Of a stretch of DNA of 64,000 bases, positions 10,188-18,414 are shown in pieces (the stretch's first letter is position 1; every line of letters begins with the position of its first letter). Origin of the DNA: Limimaricola variabilis (GTDB lineage: Bacteria; Pseudomonadota; Alphaproteobacteria; Rhodobacterales; Rhodobacteraceae); assembly GCF_014195545.1 (NCBI RefSeq), contig NZ_JACIBX010000001.1, positions 206,463-270,462 on the forward strand. The letters are read 5' to 3'. The translations under genes were made by a program, and so were the position numbers. The notes under the pieces are model-generated. The model saw nothing but the letters and a program-made list of their open reading frames with translations. It made no database searches and had not been told where the DNA came from.

Positions 10188-10673
10188 ATGGCGGTGTCCT
10201 CGGACATACTGAGGACCTGGCGGCACCCCCGCCAGGTCGTGGCCGACCTGCTGGCGCAGGGGCGGCGCGAGGATCGGGCCATCGCCATCCTGATGGCGGG
10301 CTGTGGCCTTGTCTTCGTGGCGCAGTGGCCGCGGCTGGCGCGGGTGGCGCATGAGACCGGCGACGAGCTGGCGCGGCTCATCGCCTATGAATTGCTCGCC
10401 TGGATCTTCGTCTGGCCGCTCGCCTTCTACGCGCTGGCCGGGCTGAGCTGGCTGGTGCTGCGGATCGTGCAGCGCCCGATCACCGCCTATGCCTCGCGGC
10501 TGGCACTGTTCTGGGCCTTTCTTGCGGCCACCCCGGCAGGTCTGCTCTACGGCCTGCAGACGGGGTTCAACGGCGCGGACGCGGCAAGTCGGCTGGTCGG
10601 CGCGGTCTGGCTCGCGGCATTCTTCCTGTTCTGGGTGCAAGGGCTTCGCGCGGCGCTGGAGCGGCGGGGCTGA
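10188..10673 (+). CDS. YIP1-like four- or five-TM membrane protein
   Basis: 161 residues. A short soluble head (LRTWRHPRQVVADLLAQGRREDR) precedes four to five hydrophobic helices, including IAYELLAWIFVWPLAFYAL and LALFWAFLAATPAGLLYGL. Layout and the W-x-x-P-R head resemble the bacterial YIP1 family. It lies 1 bp after sufD and 1 bp before a second protein of the same type, so it is in the suf transcript. The function is unknown. Membrane proteins are not part of the characterised SufBCD machinery, so the link may be regulatory or historical. Confidence 0.75.
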   Translation: MAVSSDILRTWRHPRQVVADLLAQGRREDRAIAILMAGCGLVFVAQWPRLARVAHETGDELARLIAYELLAWIFVWPLAFYALAGLSWLVLRIVQRPITAYASRLALFWAFLAATPAGLLYGLQTGFNGADAASRLVGAVWLAAFFLFWVQGLRAALERRG

Positions 10674-10674
10674 G

Positions 10675-11271
10675 ATGTGGACCTATCTGACCGATCTGTT
10701 GCGGCTGAGCCTGCGCGCGCCGGGTGACGCCGCCAGCCGTTTGCTGGTGACATGGCCCGGACGCACTGCCACCTGGCAGGCCCTGACCCTCGTCGTCTGC
10801 CTGAGCGTGGTGCTGACCGCGCTGGTGCAGGGCGCCATGCCGATGATGCCGGTCGAGGCGACCGGCGCGGGCTTCGGCCTGACCCCCTTCGGCTATGCGG
10901 GGCTGCTCGGCGTGTCGCTGGTTCTGCTGGCGGCCGGGGTCGCCGGTGCGGGCCGGCTCCTGGGCGGAACTGGGCGCTTCGTGCCAGCGCTGACCCTCGT
11001 CGTCTGGCTGGAAGTGCTGGCGATGGCGCTGCGTCTCGTCCAAGGCGTGCTGATCCTGGTGCTGCCGCCGCTGGGCGGGCTCGTCGGGCTCGCCGGCCTG
11101 TTCTGGCTGTTCTGGTGCCTCACGCGTTTCATCCAGGCGTTGCACGGGTTCAACGGCGTCGGCCGCGCCCTGGTCACGCTCTTCATCGCCTTCATCGCCA
11201 TCGGGGCCGGTCTCGCGATGCTGTTGGCGCTCACCGGGCTCGGCGCCCAGGGAGGAATGACCCATGTATGA
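10675..11271 (+). CDS. second YIP1-like membrane protein
   Basis: 198 residues with a short N-terminal head (MWTYLTDLLRLSLRAPGDAA) then five hydrophobic segments: TLVVCLSVVLTALVQ, YAGLLGVSLVLLAAGVAGA, TLVVWLEVLAMALRL, GGLVGLAGLFWLFWCLTR and LVTLFIAFIAIGAGLAML. It is similar in build to the preceding gene, suggesting a pair that works as a heteromer or arose by duplication. Its last eight bases overlap the sufS start, so translation is coupled to sufS. No catalytic motif is visible. Confidence 0.75.
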   Translation: MWTYLTDLLRLSLRAPGDAASRLLVTWPGRTATWQALTLVVCLSVVLTALVQGAMPMMPVEATGAGFGLTPFGYAGLLGVSLVLLAAGVAGAGRLLGGTGRFVPALTLVVWLEVLAMALRLVQGVLILVLPPLGGLVGLAGLFWLFWCLTRFIQALHGFNGVGRALVTLFIAFIAIGAGLAMLLALTGLGAQGGMTHV

Positions 11272-12484
11272 CATCGATCAGGTCCGGGCGCAGTTCCCGA
11301 TCCTGTCGCGCGAGATCAACGGCAAGCCGCTGGTCTATCTCGACAATGGCGCCTCGGCGCAGAAGCCGCAGGTGGTGATCGACGCGATCACCCGCGGCTA
11401 TGCCGAGGAATACTCCAACGTCCATCGCGGCCTGCACACGCTCTCGACCATCGCCACCGAGAAATACGAGGGCGTGCGCGAGGTGGTCCGCCGCTTCCTG
11501 AACGCGCCCAGCCAGGACGAGATCGTCTTCAACACCGGCACCACCGAGGGGATCAACATGATCGCCTATGGCTGGGCCATGCCGCGCATGGAGGCCGGCG
11601 ACGAGATCGTGCTGTCGATCATGGAGCATCACGCCAACATCGTGCCGTGGCACTTCCTGCGCGAGCGGCAGGGCGTGGTGATCAAGTGGGTGGAGACCGA
11701 CGCCAATGGCGATCTCGACCCGCAGGCGGTGATCGACGCGATCGGGCCCAAGACCAAGCTCGTCGCGGTCACCCACATGTCGAACGTGCTCGGCACGGTG
11801 GTCGACGTGAAGGCGATCTGCGATGGCGCACGTGCAAAGGGCGTGCCGGTGCTGGTCGATGGCAGCCAGGCGGCGGTGCACCAGCCGGTCGACGTGCAGG
11901 AGATCGGCTGCGACTTCTATGCGATCACCGGGCACAAGCTCTACGGCCCCTCGGGCTCGGGCGCGATCTTCGTGAAGCGCGAGCGCATGGCCGAAATGCG
12001 CCCCTTCATGGGTGGCGGCGACATGATCGACCAGGTGACCCGCGACGAGATCACCTACAACGTGCCGCCGATGAAGTTCGAGGCGGGCACGCCCTCGATC
12101 GTCTCGACCATCGGCATGGGCGTGGCGATCGACTGGATGATGGATCTCGGCATGGAGGCCATCGCCGCGCATGAGCGCTCCTTGCGCGATCACGCGGTCG
12201 CGCGGCTCGGCGGGTTGAACTGGCTGAACCTGCAGGGTCGCTCGGCGGGCAAGGGGGCGATCTTCTCCTTCACCATCGAGGGCGGCGCGCATGCGCACGA
12301 CATCTCGACTGTGCTCGACAAGAAGGGGATCGCCGTGCGCGCCGGCACGCATTGCGCGATGCCGCTGATGCAGCATCTGGGCGTGGGCGCCACCTGCCGC
12401 GCGTCGTTCGGGCTCTACAACACTCCGGCGGAGGTCGACCGGCTGGTCGAGGCGCTGGAGCTGTGCCACGATCTGTTCGGCTGA
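11264..12484 (+). CDS. sufS: cysteine desulfurase SufS
   Basis: 406 residues, the usual SufS length. Motifs: [42 protein letters not shown] lysine in [14 protein letters not shown] and the catalytic cysteine in RAGTHCAMP. These define a group II (SufS/CsdA) desulfurase, distinct from the NifS-like copy at the operon start. It provides persulfide sulfur to the SufBCD scaffold. It closes the operon and a strong hairpin follows. Confidence 0.97.
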   Translation: MYDIDQVRAQFPILSREINGKPLVYLDNGASAQKPQVVIDAITRGYAEEYSNVHRGLHTLSTIATEKYEGVREVVRRFLNAPSQDEIVFNTGTTEGINMIAYGWAMPRMEAGDEIVLSIMEHHANIVPWHFLRERQGVVIKWVETDANGDLDPQAVIDAIGPKTKLVAVTHMSNVLGTVVDVKAICDGARAKGVPVLVDGSQAAVHQPVDVQEIGCDFYAITGHKLYGPSGSGAIFVKRERMAEMRPFMGGGDMIDQVTRDEITYNVPPMKFEAGTPSIVSTIGMGVAIDWMMDLGMEAIAAHERSLRDHAVARLGGLNWLNLQGRSAGKGAIFSFTIEGGAHAHDISTVLDKKGIAVRAGTHCAMPLMQHLGVGATCRASFGLYNTPAEVDRLVEALELCHDLFG

Positions 12485-12495
12485 GATTGACGCGG

Positions 12496-12530
12496 GGGCG
12501 GGCGCGAAAAGCCGTTGCGCCCGCCCGATC
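12496..12530 (+). terminator. hairpin after sufS
   Basis: GGGCGGGCGC (12496-12505) pairs perfectly with GCGCCCGCCC (12517-12526) around an 11-base loop and is followed by GATCTTT. It lies 12 bases after the sufS stop and before the tRNA, so it probably ends the suf transcript, though the T-run is short. Confidence 0.65.
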
Positions 12531-12552
12531 TTTCGCCTATCCCGGCGCTCAG

Positions 12553-12629
<77 letters not shown>

Positions 12630-12791
12630 ATAATATTGGCATTTCCTCACATCGCAGCATTCGAGCCTCCCCGGTTTCGCCGGTGGTTTCGCTCCTTCGC
12701 GTCCGGAACGGACTGCAGATGAAAGGGGGCTCGGATTCCGATACAGCCGCTTGAGCGCCTCGATGTTTGAGGCCTGCTTTGCCCCTTTGGG

Positions 12792-12813
12792 GGAGGCCGG
12801 TACATCGGCCTCC
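12792..12813. repeat. inverted repeat between tRNA-Arg and cytochrome gene
   Basis: GGAGGCCG (12792-12799) and CGGCCTCC (12806-12813) form a perfect 8-bp stem with a 6-base loop. It lies 86 bases beyond the stop of the reverse-strand cytochrome c gene, so it could terminate that operon. The rest of 12630-12898 holds no gene that I can support. Confidence 0.45.
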
Positions 12814-12898
12814 GTTGATCGCTCCTGCCATGGGCGACCGGGTCCTGAGGCTTCCAACAGGTATCAGCTTCGACGGGCAATAGACGACGACGTCGTCC

Positions 12899-13399
12899 TT
12901 ACTCCTTACCCGCGGCCCCGGCCGAGACTTCGGCCTGGAAGGCGCGCTCGCGCTCGGGCCAGCTGGACTTGATGAAGGCCAGCACCGCCTTGATGTCCGC
13001 GTCGCTCAGCACCTCCGCGAAGGCAGGCATGTCGCTTTCATAGCCGGGCACGACCGCGCCGAGGCCGTGCTTGGTGATGGTGAAGAGGTCGCGGTCGGCA
13101 TGGTGCCAGGTGTGGCCGCTCTCGTCATGCGGCGGGGCGGGCATGCGCCCGTCCTCGGTCCGGCGACGCCAGTCGGGCTGACCCTCGAGCTGCGCGCCAT
13201 GGCAGGCGGCGCAACTCTCAGCATAGACCGCGTCCCCTCGCTCGACCATCTCCGGCGTGACGGGCTCTCCGAGAATGGAGAGCCCTGCGATGTCTGCAGT
13301 CGGGGTCGTGGCATCGTCGATCAGGCCCTGCGCCACCGCCGCGATCGCCGCGGCGCCGAGCAGGCCCGCGCCGGCGGTGATGGCCAGCTTCTGTCTCAT
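12899..13399 (-). CDS. class I c-type cytochrome
   Basis: 166 residues: an N-terminal signal or anchor ([25 protein letters not shown]), one haem site CAACH in [15 protein letters not shown], and a probable axial Met in [14 protein letters not shown]. This is a mono-haem, cytochrome c551/c552-like periplasmic electron carrier. It overlaps the Met-rich small gene upstream as ATGA and belongs to the set BNR protein - DUF411 - Met-rich protein - cytochrome. That context suggests periplasmic copper handling or copper-linked electron transfer, which is inference. Confidence 0.9.
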   Translation of the reverse strand: MRQKLAITAGAGLLGAAAIAAVAQGLIDDATTPTADIAGLSILGEPVTPEMVERGDAVYAESCAACHGAQLEGQPDWRRRTEDGRMPAPPHDESGHTWHHADRDLFTITKHGLGAVVPGYESDMPAFAEVLSDADIKAVLAFIKSSWPERERAFQAEVSAGAAGKE

Positions 13400-13563
13400 C
13401 GCGCGCTCCTCAGGAACTTGATCAGTGCCGCCGCGCCCAGCACGAGCAGCACGAGTACCAGTACCATCACGAGGCCGCCTCCGGCCATCATGGCGCCCAT
13501 CATCGGTCCGTTCATCATCGATCCGTCCATCATCGACATCATTCCTTCCATGCAGTCATTCAT
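13396..13563 (-). CDS. Met-rich single-TM small protein
   Basis: A 55-codon frame running from the ATG at 13563 (overlapping the DUF411 stop) to a TGA that overlaps the cytochrome ATG. The N-terminal half holds ten or more Met, mostly as MM pairs (MMSMMDGSMMNGPMMGAMM), followed by the helix GLVMVLVLVLLVLGAAALI and a basic tail FLRSAR. An internal ATG at 13551 would give 51 residues. Met pairs at this density are typical of periplasmic Cu(I)-binding segments. Overlaps on both ends argue for real translation. Function is inferred only. Confidence 0.72.
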   Translation of the reverse strand: MNDCMEGMMSMMDGSMMNGPMMGAMMAGGGLVMVLVLVLLVLGAAALIKFLRSAR

Positions 13564-14047
13564 CGGAGAACACCGTGATTTCGTCGCCCGAGAAGGCGTA
13601 GGCCTTGAGAGTGCCGCTCTTGCCGCCCATGCCGGGGGCGTTCATCGGCATGCCGGGCAGGGTGATGCCGGTGATCTCGGGGCGCTCAGTGGTCAGGCGC
13701 TCAACGATCTCGGCTGGGACCAGCCCGCTGACATAATAGCCGTCGACCTCCGCGAGATGGCAGCCAAGGCCTTGCTCGGGCACGCCGGCCTCGATCGAGC
13801 GCTTGTCGAAATCGCGGTCGTCGATCCGTGTCACGTGATAGCCGTTTTCCTCCATGTAGTCGGCATAGGCGTCGCAACAGCCGCAGCCCGGGTCGCGCCA
13901 GATCGTCATCTGTCGATCGGCGGGGATGGTGGCCTCGTCAGGCGCGGGTGCCGCGCTGTCTGGCTCGGCGGTGGTGATGTTCGCGACCCCGATGATGGCG
14001 GCGGCAGCGAGGGCCAGGGCGGTACCGGTGAATAGCTTGTGGTTCAT
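13556..14047 (-). CDS. DUF411 periplasmic metal-binding protein
   Basis: 163 residues from the ATG at 14047. A signal peptide (MNHKLFTGTALALAAAAIIG) is followed by the DUF411 domain: thioredoxin-like start MTIWRDPGCGCCDAYADYM with Cys55, Cys57 and Cys58, then LGCHLAEVDGYYVSGLVPAE with Cys96-His97, and the conserved TLPGMPMNAPGM region rich in Met. DUF411 proteins are small periplasmic proteins tied to copper resistance. The set of Cys, His and Met ligands here is intact. It sits one base from the BNR-type gene and overlaps the Met-rich gene. Confidence 0.9.
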   Translation of the reverse strand: MNHKLFTGTALALAAAAIIGVANITTAEPDSAAPAPDEATIPADRQMTIWRDPGCGCCDAYADYMEENGYHVTRIDDRDFDKRSIEAGVPEQGLGCHLAEVDGYYVSGLVPAEIVERLTTERPEITGITLPGMPMNAPGMGGKSGTLKAYAFSGDEITVFSDE

Positions 14048-14048
14048 C

Positions 14049-14984
14049 TCAGTTGTCCTTGAAATTTTCGTAAGAGGTCCAGCTGCTTCCGCCGTCACGC
14101 GAGACGCACAGCCCGGTGGAGCCTGCGGCCAGCACGTGCAGCGGATCGGAGGGATCGACGGTGAGCGCGGTGAGAGGCTCGCGCGTGGCCTGCGCCCAGT
14201 TCACGCCCGCATCCTCCGACAGCCACAGCCCCGAGGGCAGCGCCGCATAAAGGCGCTCCGGCGCTTTGGCCGCCAAGGCAAGGATCTCGACCGGTTCTCC
14301 CTCGGGCAGCGAGGCGGCGGCCACGGGGGTATCGCCTGCGACGAGGGCATCCATCGCGTCGCCCGCAACCACGTCCTGCCAGCGGCAGAAGCAGTCGGGC
14401 ACCCGTGTCAGCCCGGCCCGCGTCCCGGCATAGAGCCAGATGCCGCCCATGCCGGTCTCGTGGGCCACGGAGACGAGGCTCAGCACGTCATGCTCCGCGC
14501 CGCCGAGATAGGGGCGATCCATGACGAATTCCCACGTCGCGCCGCCGTTTTCGCTGCGCCACAGCCCGTCGCCTTCGAGCGCGGCATAGACGGTATCGGG
14601 TGCCTTTGCGGCCAATGTGAGCGAGAGGATCGCGGCGCCTGGCAGCCCGTTATCGGCTGCGCTCCAGCTTTTCCCGCCATTCTGGCTGCGACGGAGGCTG
14701 CCATCCTTCCAGCCCGCGAGGATCAGGCTCGGGCGGTCCGGATGCGTGGCGAGCGAGACGGGGCCCGGCGGAACGTCCAGCCGGGTCCAACGATCGGCCC
14801 CCCGGCGCAGCAGCCCGTCAGGCGTCGCGGCGAGAAGGGCAGCCCCGTCGAAGGCGAGAGCTGTGACGGTATCCGGAGGAGACGACCGGGCAAGGCCCGG
14901 GGCAAGCATCGTCATGCCCATCGCGGCAAGGCCGGAGGACAGGACGCGACGGCGCGACAGCGCGCCTGCGACGAAAATGGTCAT
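14049..14984 (-). CDS. BNR/YCF48-like beta-propeller protein, exported
   Basis: 311 residues. The N-terminus SRRRVLSSGLAAMGMTMLA has a twin arginine followed by a hydrophobic stretch, which fits a Tat signal. The body has repeated Asp-box-like units: SQNGGKSWSAADNGLP, SENGGATWEFVMD, SEDAGVNWAQATREP and SRDGGSSWTSYENF. Such S-x-[DN]-G-G-x-[ST]-W blades define BNR/YCF48-type propellers, often mislabelled sialidases. It leads the copper-flavoured cluster and probably acts in the periplasm as an assembly or sensing factor. No catalytic residues can be assigned. Confidence 0.85.
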   Translation of the reverse strand: MTIFVAGALSRRRVLSSGLAAMGMTMLAPGLARSSPPDTVTALAFDGAALLAATPDGLLRRGADRWTRLDVPPGPVSLATHPDRPSLILAGWKDGSLRRSQNGGKSWSAADNGLPGAAILSLTLAAKAPDTVYAALEGDGLWRSENGGATWEFVMDRPYLGGAEHDVLSLVSVAHETGMGGIWLYAGTRAGLTRVPDCFCRWQDVVAGDAMDALVAGDTPVAAASLPEGEPVEILALAAKAPERLYAALPSGLWLSEDAGVNWAQATREPLTALTVDPSDPLHVLAAGSTGLCVSRDGGSSWTSYENFKDN

Positions 14985-15074
14985 GAGGGGTATCCCGAGA
15001 AGGAGAAGGTCGGTTCGACGCCCGCCTGCGGGCAGACAGGGCGATACCGGGCCGTCACCTCGCGGTGCGGCCGG

Positions 15075-15416
15075 TCAGCTCAGGATGGTGGTTCGTGGGG
15101 GTGCGGGATCGAAGCCGGGCTGGCGCGCCCGCGCAGTCGCATCGCCGGGCCACGAGAGAATGGTCCCGGCGACCGCCTGCGGCACTGCCTCGGGCGATGT
15201 CTCTGTCGACATCAGAGGCGCGGTACAGTCGAAGTCGCAGACCATCTGCTCCTCCGCATCCTGCGCGCAGGCGGGGCAGGTGTCGTCCTGCTGCTCGGCC
15301 ATGGCCGTCGCCGTCATGTCAAGCGACATCCGCGCCCCGGCAACGTCGTGCAACAGCACCCCTCCCAGAAGGGCGAGCGAGAGGCAGAACGTGGCGAGGC
15401 GGACCCAGAGGCGCAT
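15075..15416 (-). CDS. small exported Cys-rich protein, possibly metal-related
   Basis: 113 residues: signal peptide MRLWVRLATFCLSLALLGGV, then a short domain with DDTCPACAQDAEEQMVCDFDC, giving CxxC and CxxxC pairs that could bind a metal or form disulfides. It is 90 bp upstream of the BNR gene on the same strand. Small proteins of this kind often sit near copper genes (the DUF2946 type is comparable), but I cannot assign the family with confidence. Confidence 0.62.
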   Translation of the reverse strand: MRLWVRLATFCLSLALLGGVLLHDVAGARMSLDMTATAMAEQQDDTCPACAQDAEEQMVCDFDCTAPLMSTETSPEAVPQAVAGTILSWPGDATARARQPGFDPAPPRTTILS

Positions 15417-15520
15417 GATGCCGATCTAGGAAGGCGCGCGGTTCCTGTCCACTGGGCGACGCCGAAAGCCGCTCACGAAGCCGTCAGTATCGGGGGCGCC
15501 GTCGAAAGGCGCCCGTCGCC

Positions 15521-15545
15521 GGAACGTGGGACGGTCTCACCCGTT
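15521..15545 (+). promoter_or_regulatory. EcfG-type general stress promoter before the CBS gene
   Basis: GGAAC (15521-15525), 16 bases, CGTT (15542-15545). This matches the GGAAC-N16/17-CGTT consensus of promoters read by EcfG-family sigma factors in alphaproteobacteria. The -10 core lies 30 bases from the ATG at 15575, the right distance for a short leader. Confidence 0.65.
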
Positions 15546-15574
15546 CTTCCTGACATGCAACACAGGAGCGGATC

Positions 15575-15988
15575 ATGCAGGTTCAGGACATCATGACGCG
15601 CGACCCCGCCTGCTGCGCACAGGACAGCACCATACAGGAGGCGGCCAAGCTGATGGCGCAGCATTCGATCGGCGCCGTGCCGGTGCTCGACGATACGGGC
15701 ACGCCCATCGGCATCGTCACGGATCGCGACATCTGCTGCGGCTCGGTTGCCGAGGGCAAATCGGGGGAGATCGCGGTCTCGGAGATCATGACCAGGGACG
15801 TTCTCACCACCTCTCCCGAGGAAGATGTCTCGTCGTGCTGCAACAAGATGGAGCAGCGCCAGGTGCGCCGCGCCGTCGTGACGGATGGCGACGGCAAATG
15901 CTGCGGGATCGTGGCGCAGGCCGACGTGGCGCGAAAGGCGCAGGGCGCGGAAACCGCCGACCTCGTCCAAAAGGTCTCGCAGCCCTGA
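15575..15988 (+). CDS. CBS-pair protein with four Cys-Cys dipeptides
   Basis: 137 residues forming two CBS domains: MQVQDIMTRDPACCAQDSTI to GIVTDRDICCGS, then VSEIMTRDVLTTSPEEDVSSCC to GIVAQADVAR. CBS pairs bind adenosine nucleotides and act as energy or stress sensors. What is odd is four vicinal cysteine pairs at 13-14, 54-55, 88-89 and 109-110, at equivalent places in the two repeats (after the IMTRD element and near the end of each domain). These could form a redox or metal-sensing set. A good AGGAGCG site precedes the ATG, and an EcfG-type promoter lies upstream. Confidence 0.88.
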   Translation: MQVQDIMTRDPACCAQDSTIQEAAKLMAQHSIGAVPVLDDTGTPIGIVTDRDICCGSVAEGKSGEIAVSEIMTRDVLTTSPEEDVSSCCNKMEQRQVRRAVVTDGDGKCCGIVAQADVARKAQGAETADLVQKVSQP

Positions 15989-16017
15989 GGTGGCCTCGGC
16001 GTCGCGACGAATGACCG

Positions 16018-16046
16018 GCAGCCGCCCCCGTTTCTAGGGCGGCTGC
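16018..16046. terminator. hairpin between convergent CBS and kinase genes
   Basis: GCAGCCGCCC (16018-16027) and GGGCGGCTGC (16037-16046) form a perfect 10-bp stem. It lies between the convergent ends of the CBS gene and the histidine kinase and may stop transcription from both sides. There is no T-run, so termination efficiency is uncertain. Confidence 0.5.
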
Positions 16047-16102
16047 GCCGAGGGGCCATGCCGGGTCGCAAGGCGTTCAGGGCAGGGCGGTCTGAGCCCC
16101 GC

Positions 16103-17347
16103 TCAGGCGGCCGCAGCTTCCAGAAGCGGCAGCTTGAAGGCGAAGGTCGTGACCCCGTCCTCGCAGTCGAGGTCGATCCGGCCGTTATGGGCGGTGGCGA
16201 TGGAGGACGCGATATAAAGCCCCAGCCCTAGCCCTTCGCCATCAGCATGGACGCCCCGCTGAAACGGGTGGAACAGCTGCTGGCGCAAACCCTCGGGGAC
16301 GGCCTCGCCGCGGTTGGCAACGGTGATCGCAACCTCGCAGCTGCCGATCGAGCCATGGACCGCGACCGGATGCCCGGGCGTGCCGTAACGGACCGCGTTC
16401 GACAGCAGGTTGGAGATCGCCTGCGCGACACGGGGCGCATCGCAGCTCACCGCCCGGTCGAAGGCGAGGTCGAGCGTGATCTCCTGATGGGGAGAGGCAG
16501 CGCGGATTTCCTCGACCACCTGTGTCACCGCCTCGGCCAGCGGCGCATCGGGCGAGGCAGAGATCCGGATGCCGCCGCCCAAACGCGCCCGGGCGTGCAG
16601 CATGATGTTCTCGATCAGGTCGTTCATCCTGTGCAGCGACGACCGCATCAGGGGCAGGATTTTTCGCGCCCGGTCGCCCAGCGGCTCCCGGTCGAGTTGC
16701 CGGAACCCCGCTTCGAGGGCGGCCACCGGATTGCGCAGATCGTGCCCGAGCACGGCCACGAACTCTTCCTGGATGCGGGCCATCTCGCGCTCCTGCTCGA
16801 CGAGGCGTTCCTGCGCTTCGAGCCGCTCCTCAGTTTCGAGGCTTTGGCCGATGATGTCGGCGAACATCTCCAGCATCGCGACGGCACGCGGGTGTTTGAC
16901 GTCGCGCGGCTCGGTGTCGATCGCGCAGAGCGTGCCGAAGAAGCTGCCATCGCTGCGGCGGATCGGGATCGAGGCGTAGCTGACGATGCCGAATTGGGCG
17001 GCGAGCGGGTGATCGCCGTAATCCTCATCGGTCGCGGCATCGTTGAAGATGACCTTTCGCGCCGTCTCGCGCACCGTCTGGCAGAAGGTGGACTCGATCT
17101 GGATCTCGTCACCCGGGGCCAGGCCAAAATCGATCTCGTCCACGGTGCGGCAGGCGACCCAGCGATCCGCCGTGACCCGGGCCACACCGGCGAAACGCAT
17201 GTTGGTGGCGAGCATGACGGTTTCGAGGATGGTACCCACCAGATCGCTCTGCGTGAGCGTCGCAATGTCATCCTGGAAGTCGTGTCCACCTGCAAGAAAT
17301 GCGGCATGATCCTGGATGGTCGCTTGCCGCAGCATCTCGTCGCTCAT
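16103..17347 (-). CDS. GAF-domain sensor histidine kinase
   Basis: 414 residues with no transmembrane segment. A GAF domain covers roughly residues 35-170 (FAGVARVTADRWVACRTVDEI ... GSFFGTLCAIDTEPR), followed by a coiled-coil (ETEERLEAQERLVEQEREMARIQ). Next is a HisKA domain with the H-box VLGHDLRNPVAALEAGF, then an HATPase_c domain with N-box ISNLLSNAVRYG and G-box GEGLGLGLYIASSI. It is a cytoplasmic sensor of a small ligand, redox state or light, and there is no adjacent response regulator. It is divergent from ku, so it may belong to the same stress module. Confidence 0.9.
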   Translation of the reverse strand: MSDEMLRQATIQDHAAFLAGGHDFQDDIATLTQSDLVGTILETVMLATNMRFAGVARVTADRWVACRTVDEIDFGLAPGDEIQIESTFCQTVRETARKVIFNDAATDEDYGDHPLAAQFGIVSYASIPIRRSDGSFFGTLCAIDTEPRDVKHPRAVAMLEMFADIIGQSLETEERLEAQERLVEQEREMARIQEEFVAVLGHDLRNPVAALEAGFRQLDREPLGDRARKILPLMRSSLHRMNDLIENIMLHARARLGGGIRISASPDAPLAEAVTQVVEEIRAASPHQEITLDLAFDRAVSCDAPRVAQAISNLLSNAVRYGTPGHPVAVHGSIGSCEVAITVANRGEAVPEGLRQQLFHPFQRGVHADGEGLGLGLYIASSIATAHNGRIDLDCEDGVTTFAFKLPLLEAAAA

Positions 17348-17500
17348 TCCGCACCCCTGTCAAAAGACATGAGGGGCAACCTCTCACGATCACAGGGGAA
17401 CGACAATGGCAGCCCGTGCCGAACCGCAATAGGCTAAGGTACAGGTCACCTTGTGTCTTCGGACGCGAGCTGCGCAACGACGCCCTCGCTGGGCCCTCCG

Positions 17501-17526
17501 GGAACCCCGCCACCGGCGATCCCGTT
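17501..17526 (+). promoter_or_regulatory. EcfG-type general stress promoter before ku
   Basis: GGAAC (17501-17505), 17 bases, CGTT (17523-17526), ending 33 bases before the ku ATG. It is the second good match to the EcfG promoter consensus in 2 kb, which would place Ku-LigD under general stress control. EcfG-dependent ku genes have been described in rhizobia. Confidence 0.62.
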
Positions 17527-17558
17527 TAGGTCGAAACATCCCTATGCGGAGAACCGAC

Positions 17559-18404
17559 ATGGCATCGCGTCCCGTTTGGAAGGGCCAGCTGCGCCTGTCG
17601 CTGGTCGCGATCCCGATCGAGCTGCATTCAGCCCGTGAGAGCGGGTCGAAGACCTCATTCCGGCAGATCCACAAGCCCTCGGGCAAGCCGGTGAGCTACC
17701 AGAAGGTGGTGGCGGGGCTCGGCCCCATCGACACGGACGAGATCGTGAAGGGCTTTCAGACCGCCAAGAACGAATACGTTCTGATCGAGCCCGAAGAGAT
17801 CGAGGAGATCCGGCTCGAAACCAAGAAGACGTTGGAAATGGTGCAGTTCGTCGAGCAGGGCGAGATCGCGCCGCTCTACTACGATGCGCCGTACTACGTC
17901 GTGCCCGCCGACGAGCTGGCGCAGGACGCCTATCGCGTCGTCCGCGACGCGCTGCGCCAGACGGGCAGGGTGGGTCTGGGTCAGTTGACCATGCGCGGGC
18001 GCGAATACCTCTGCGCGATCCGGCCTTGCGGCGACGGGCTGCTGCTTGAGACGCTGCGCTACGAGGACGAGATCCGCAAGGCCGACCCGCTCTTCAGCCA
18101 GATCGAGGACGACCCGGCCGACAAGGAGCTTCTGAAGGTCGCGACCCAGCTGATCGAGAGCAAGTCGGCGCCGTTCGACGCCTCGATCTTCGAGGATCAC
18201 TACGCGCGGGCGCTCAGGGAGCTGGTGGCCCGCAAGTCCCGTTCCAAGAAGGCGCCGCGCGCCAAGCCGGGCGAAGACAAACCCGAGGTCGAGACCGACG
18301 CCAAGGGCAACGTGGTCGACCTGATGGCGGCGCTGAAGAAGAGCCTCGCGGCCGACAAGGCATCAGGCGGCAAGAAGTCTGCGCCGCGCAAGAAGGCCTC
18401 GTAG
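17559..18404 (+). CDS. ku: non-homologous end joining protein Ku
   Basis: 281 residues from the ATG at 17559, preceded by GCGGAG. An upstream in-frame ATG at 17544 lacks a ribosome site. The start RPVWKGQLRLSLVAIPIEL and the following KTSFRQIHK... and PLYYDAPYYVVPADELAQDAY are the classical bacterial Ku core. The C-terminus is a lysine-rich tail (KSRSKKAPRAKPGED, KKSAPRKKAS) of the kind that binds DNA and recruits LigD. Ku forms a ring on double-strand breaks. LigD follows after 10 bp, so they form an operon. Confidence 0.97.
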   Translation: MASRPVWKGQLRLSLVAIPIELHSARESGSKTSFRQIHKPSGKPVSYQKVVAGLGPIDTDEIVKGFQTAKNEYVLIEPEEIEEIRLETKKTLEMVQFVEQGEIAPLYYDAPYYVVPADELAQDAYRVVRDALRQTGRVGLGQLTMRGREYLCAIRPCGDGLLLETLRYEDEIRKADPLFSQIEDDPADKELLKVATQLIESKSAPFDASIFEDHYARALRELVARKSRSKKAPRAKPGEDKPEVETDAKGNVVDLMAALKKSLAADKASGGKKSAPRKKAS

Positions 18405-18414
18405 GAGCCGCGCC

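Noticed and set aside
14049-14984. Sialidase
   Set aside because: The Asp-box-like blades are present, but the sialidase arginine triad and FRIP motif are not; the YCF48-like description fits better.
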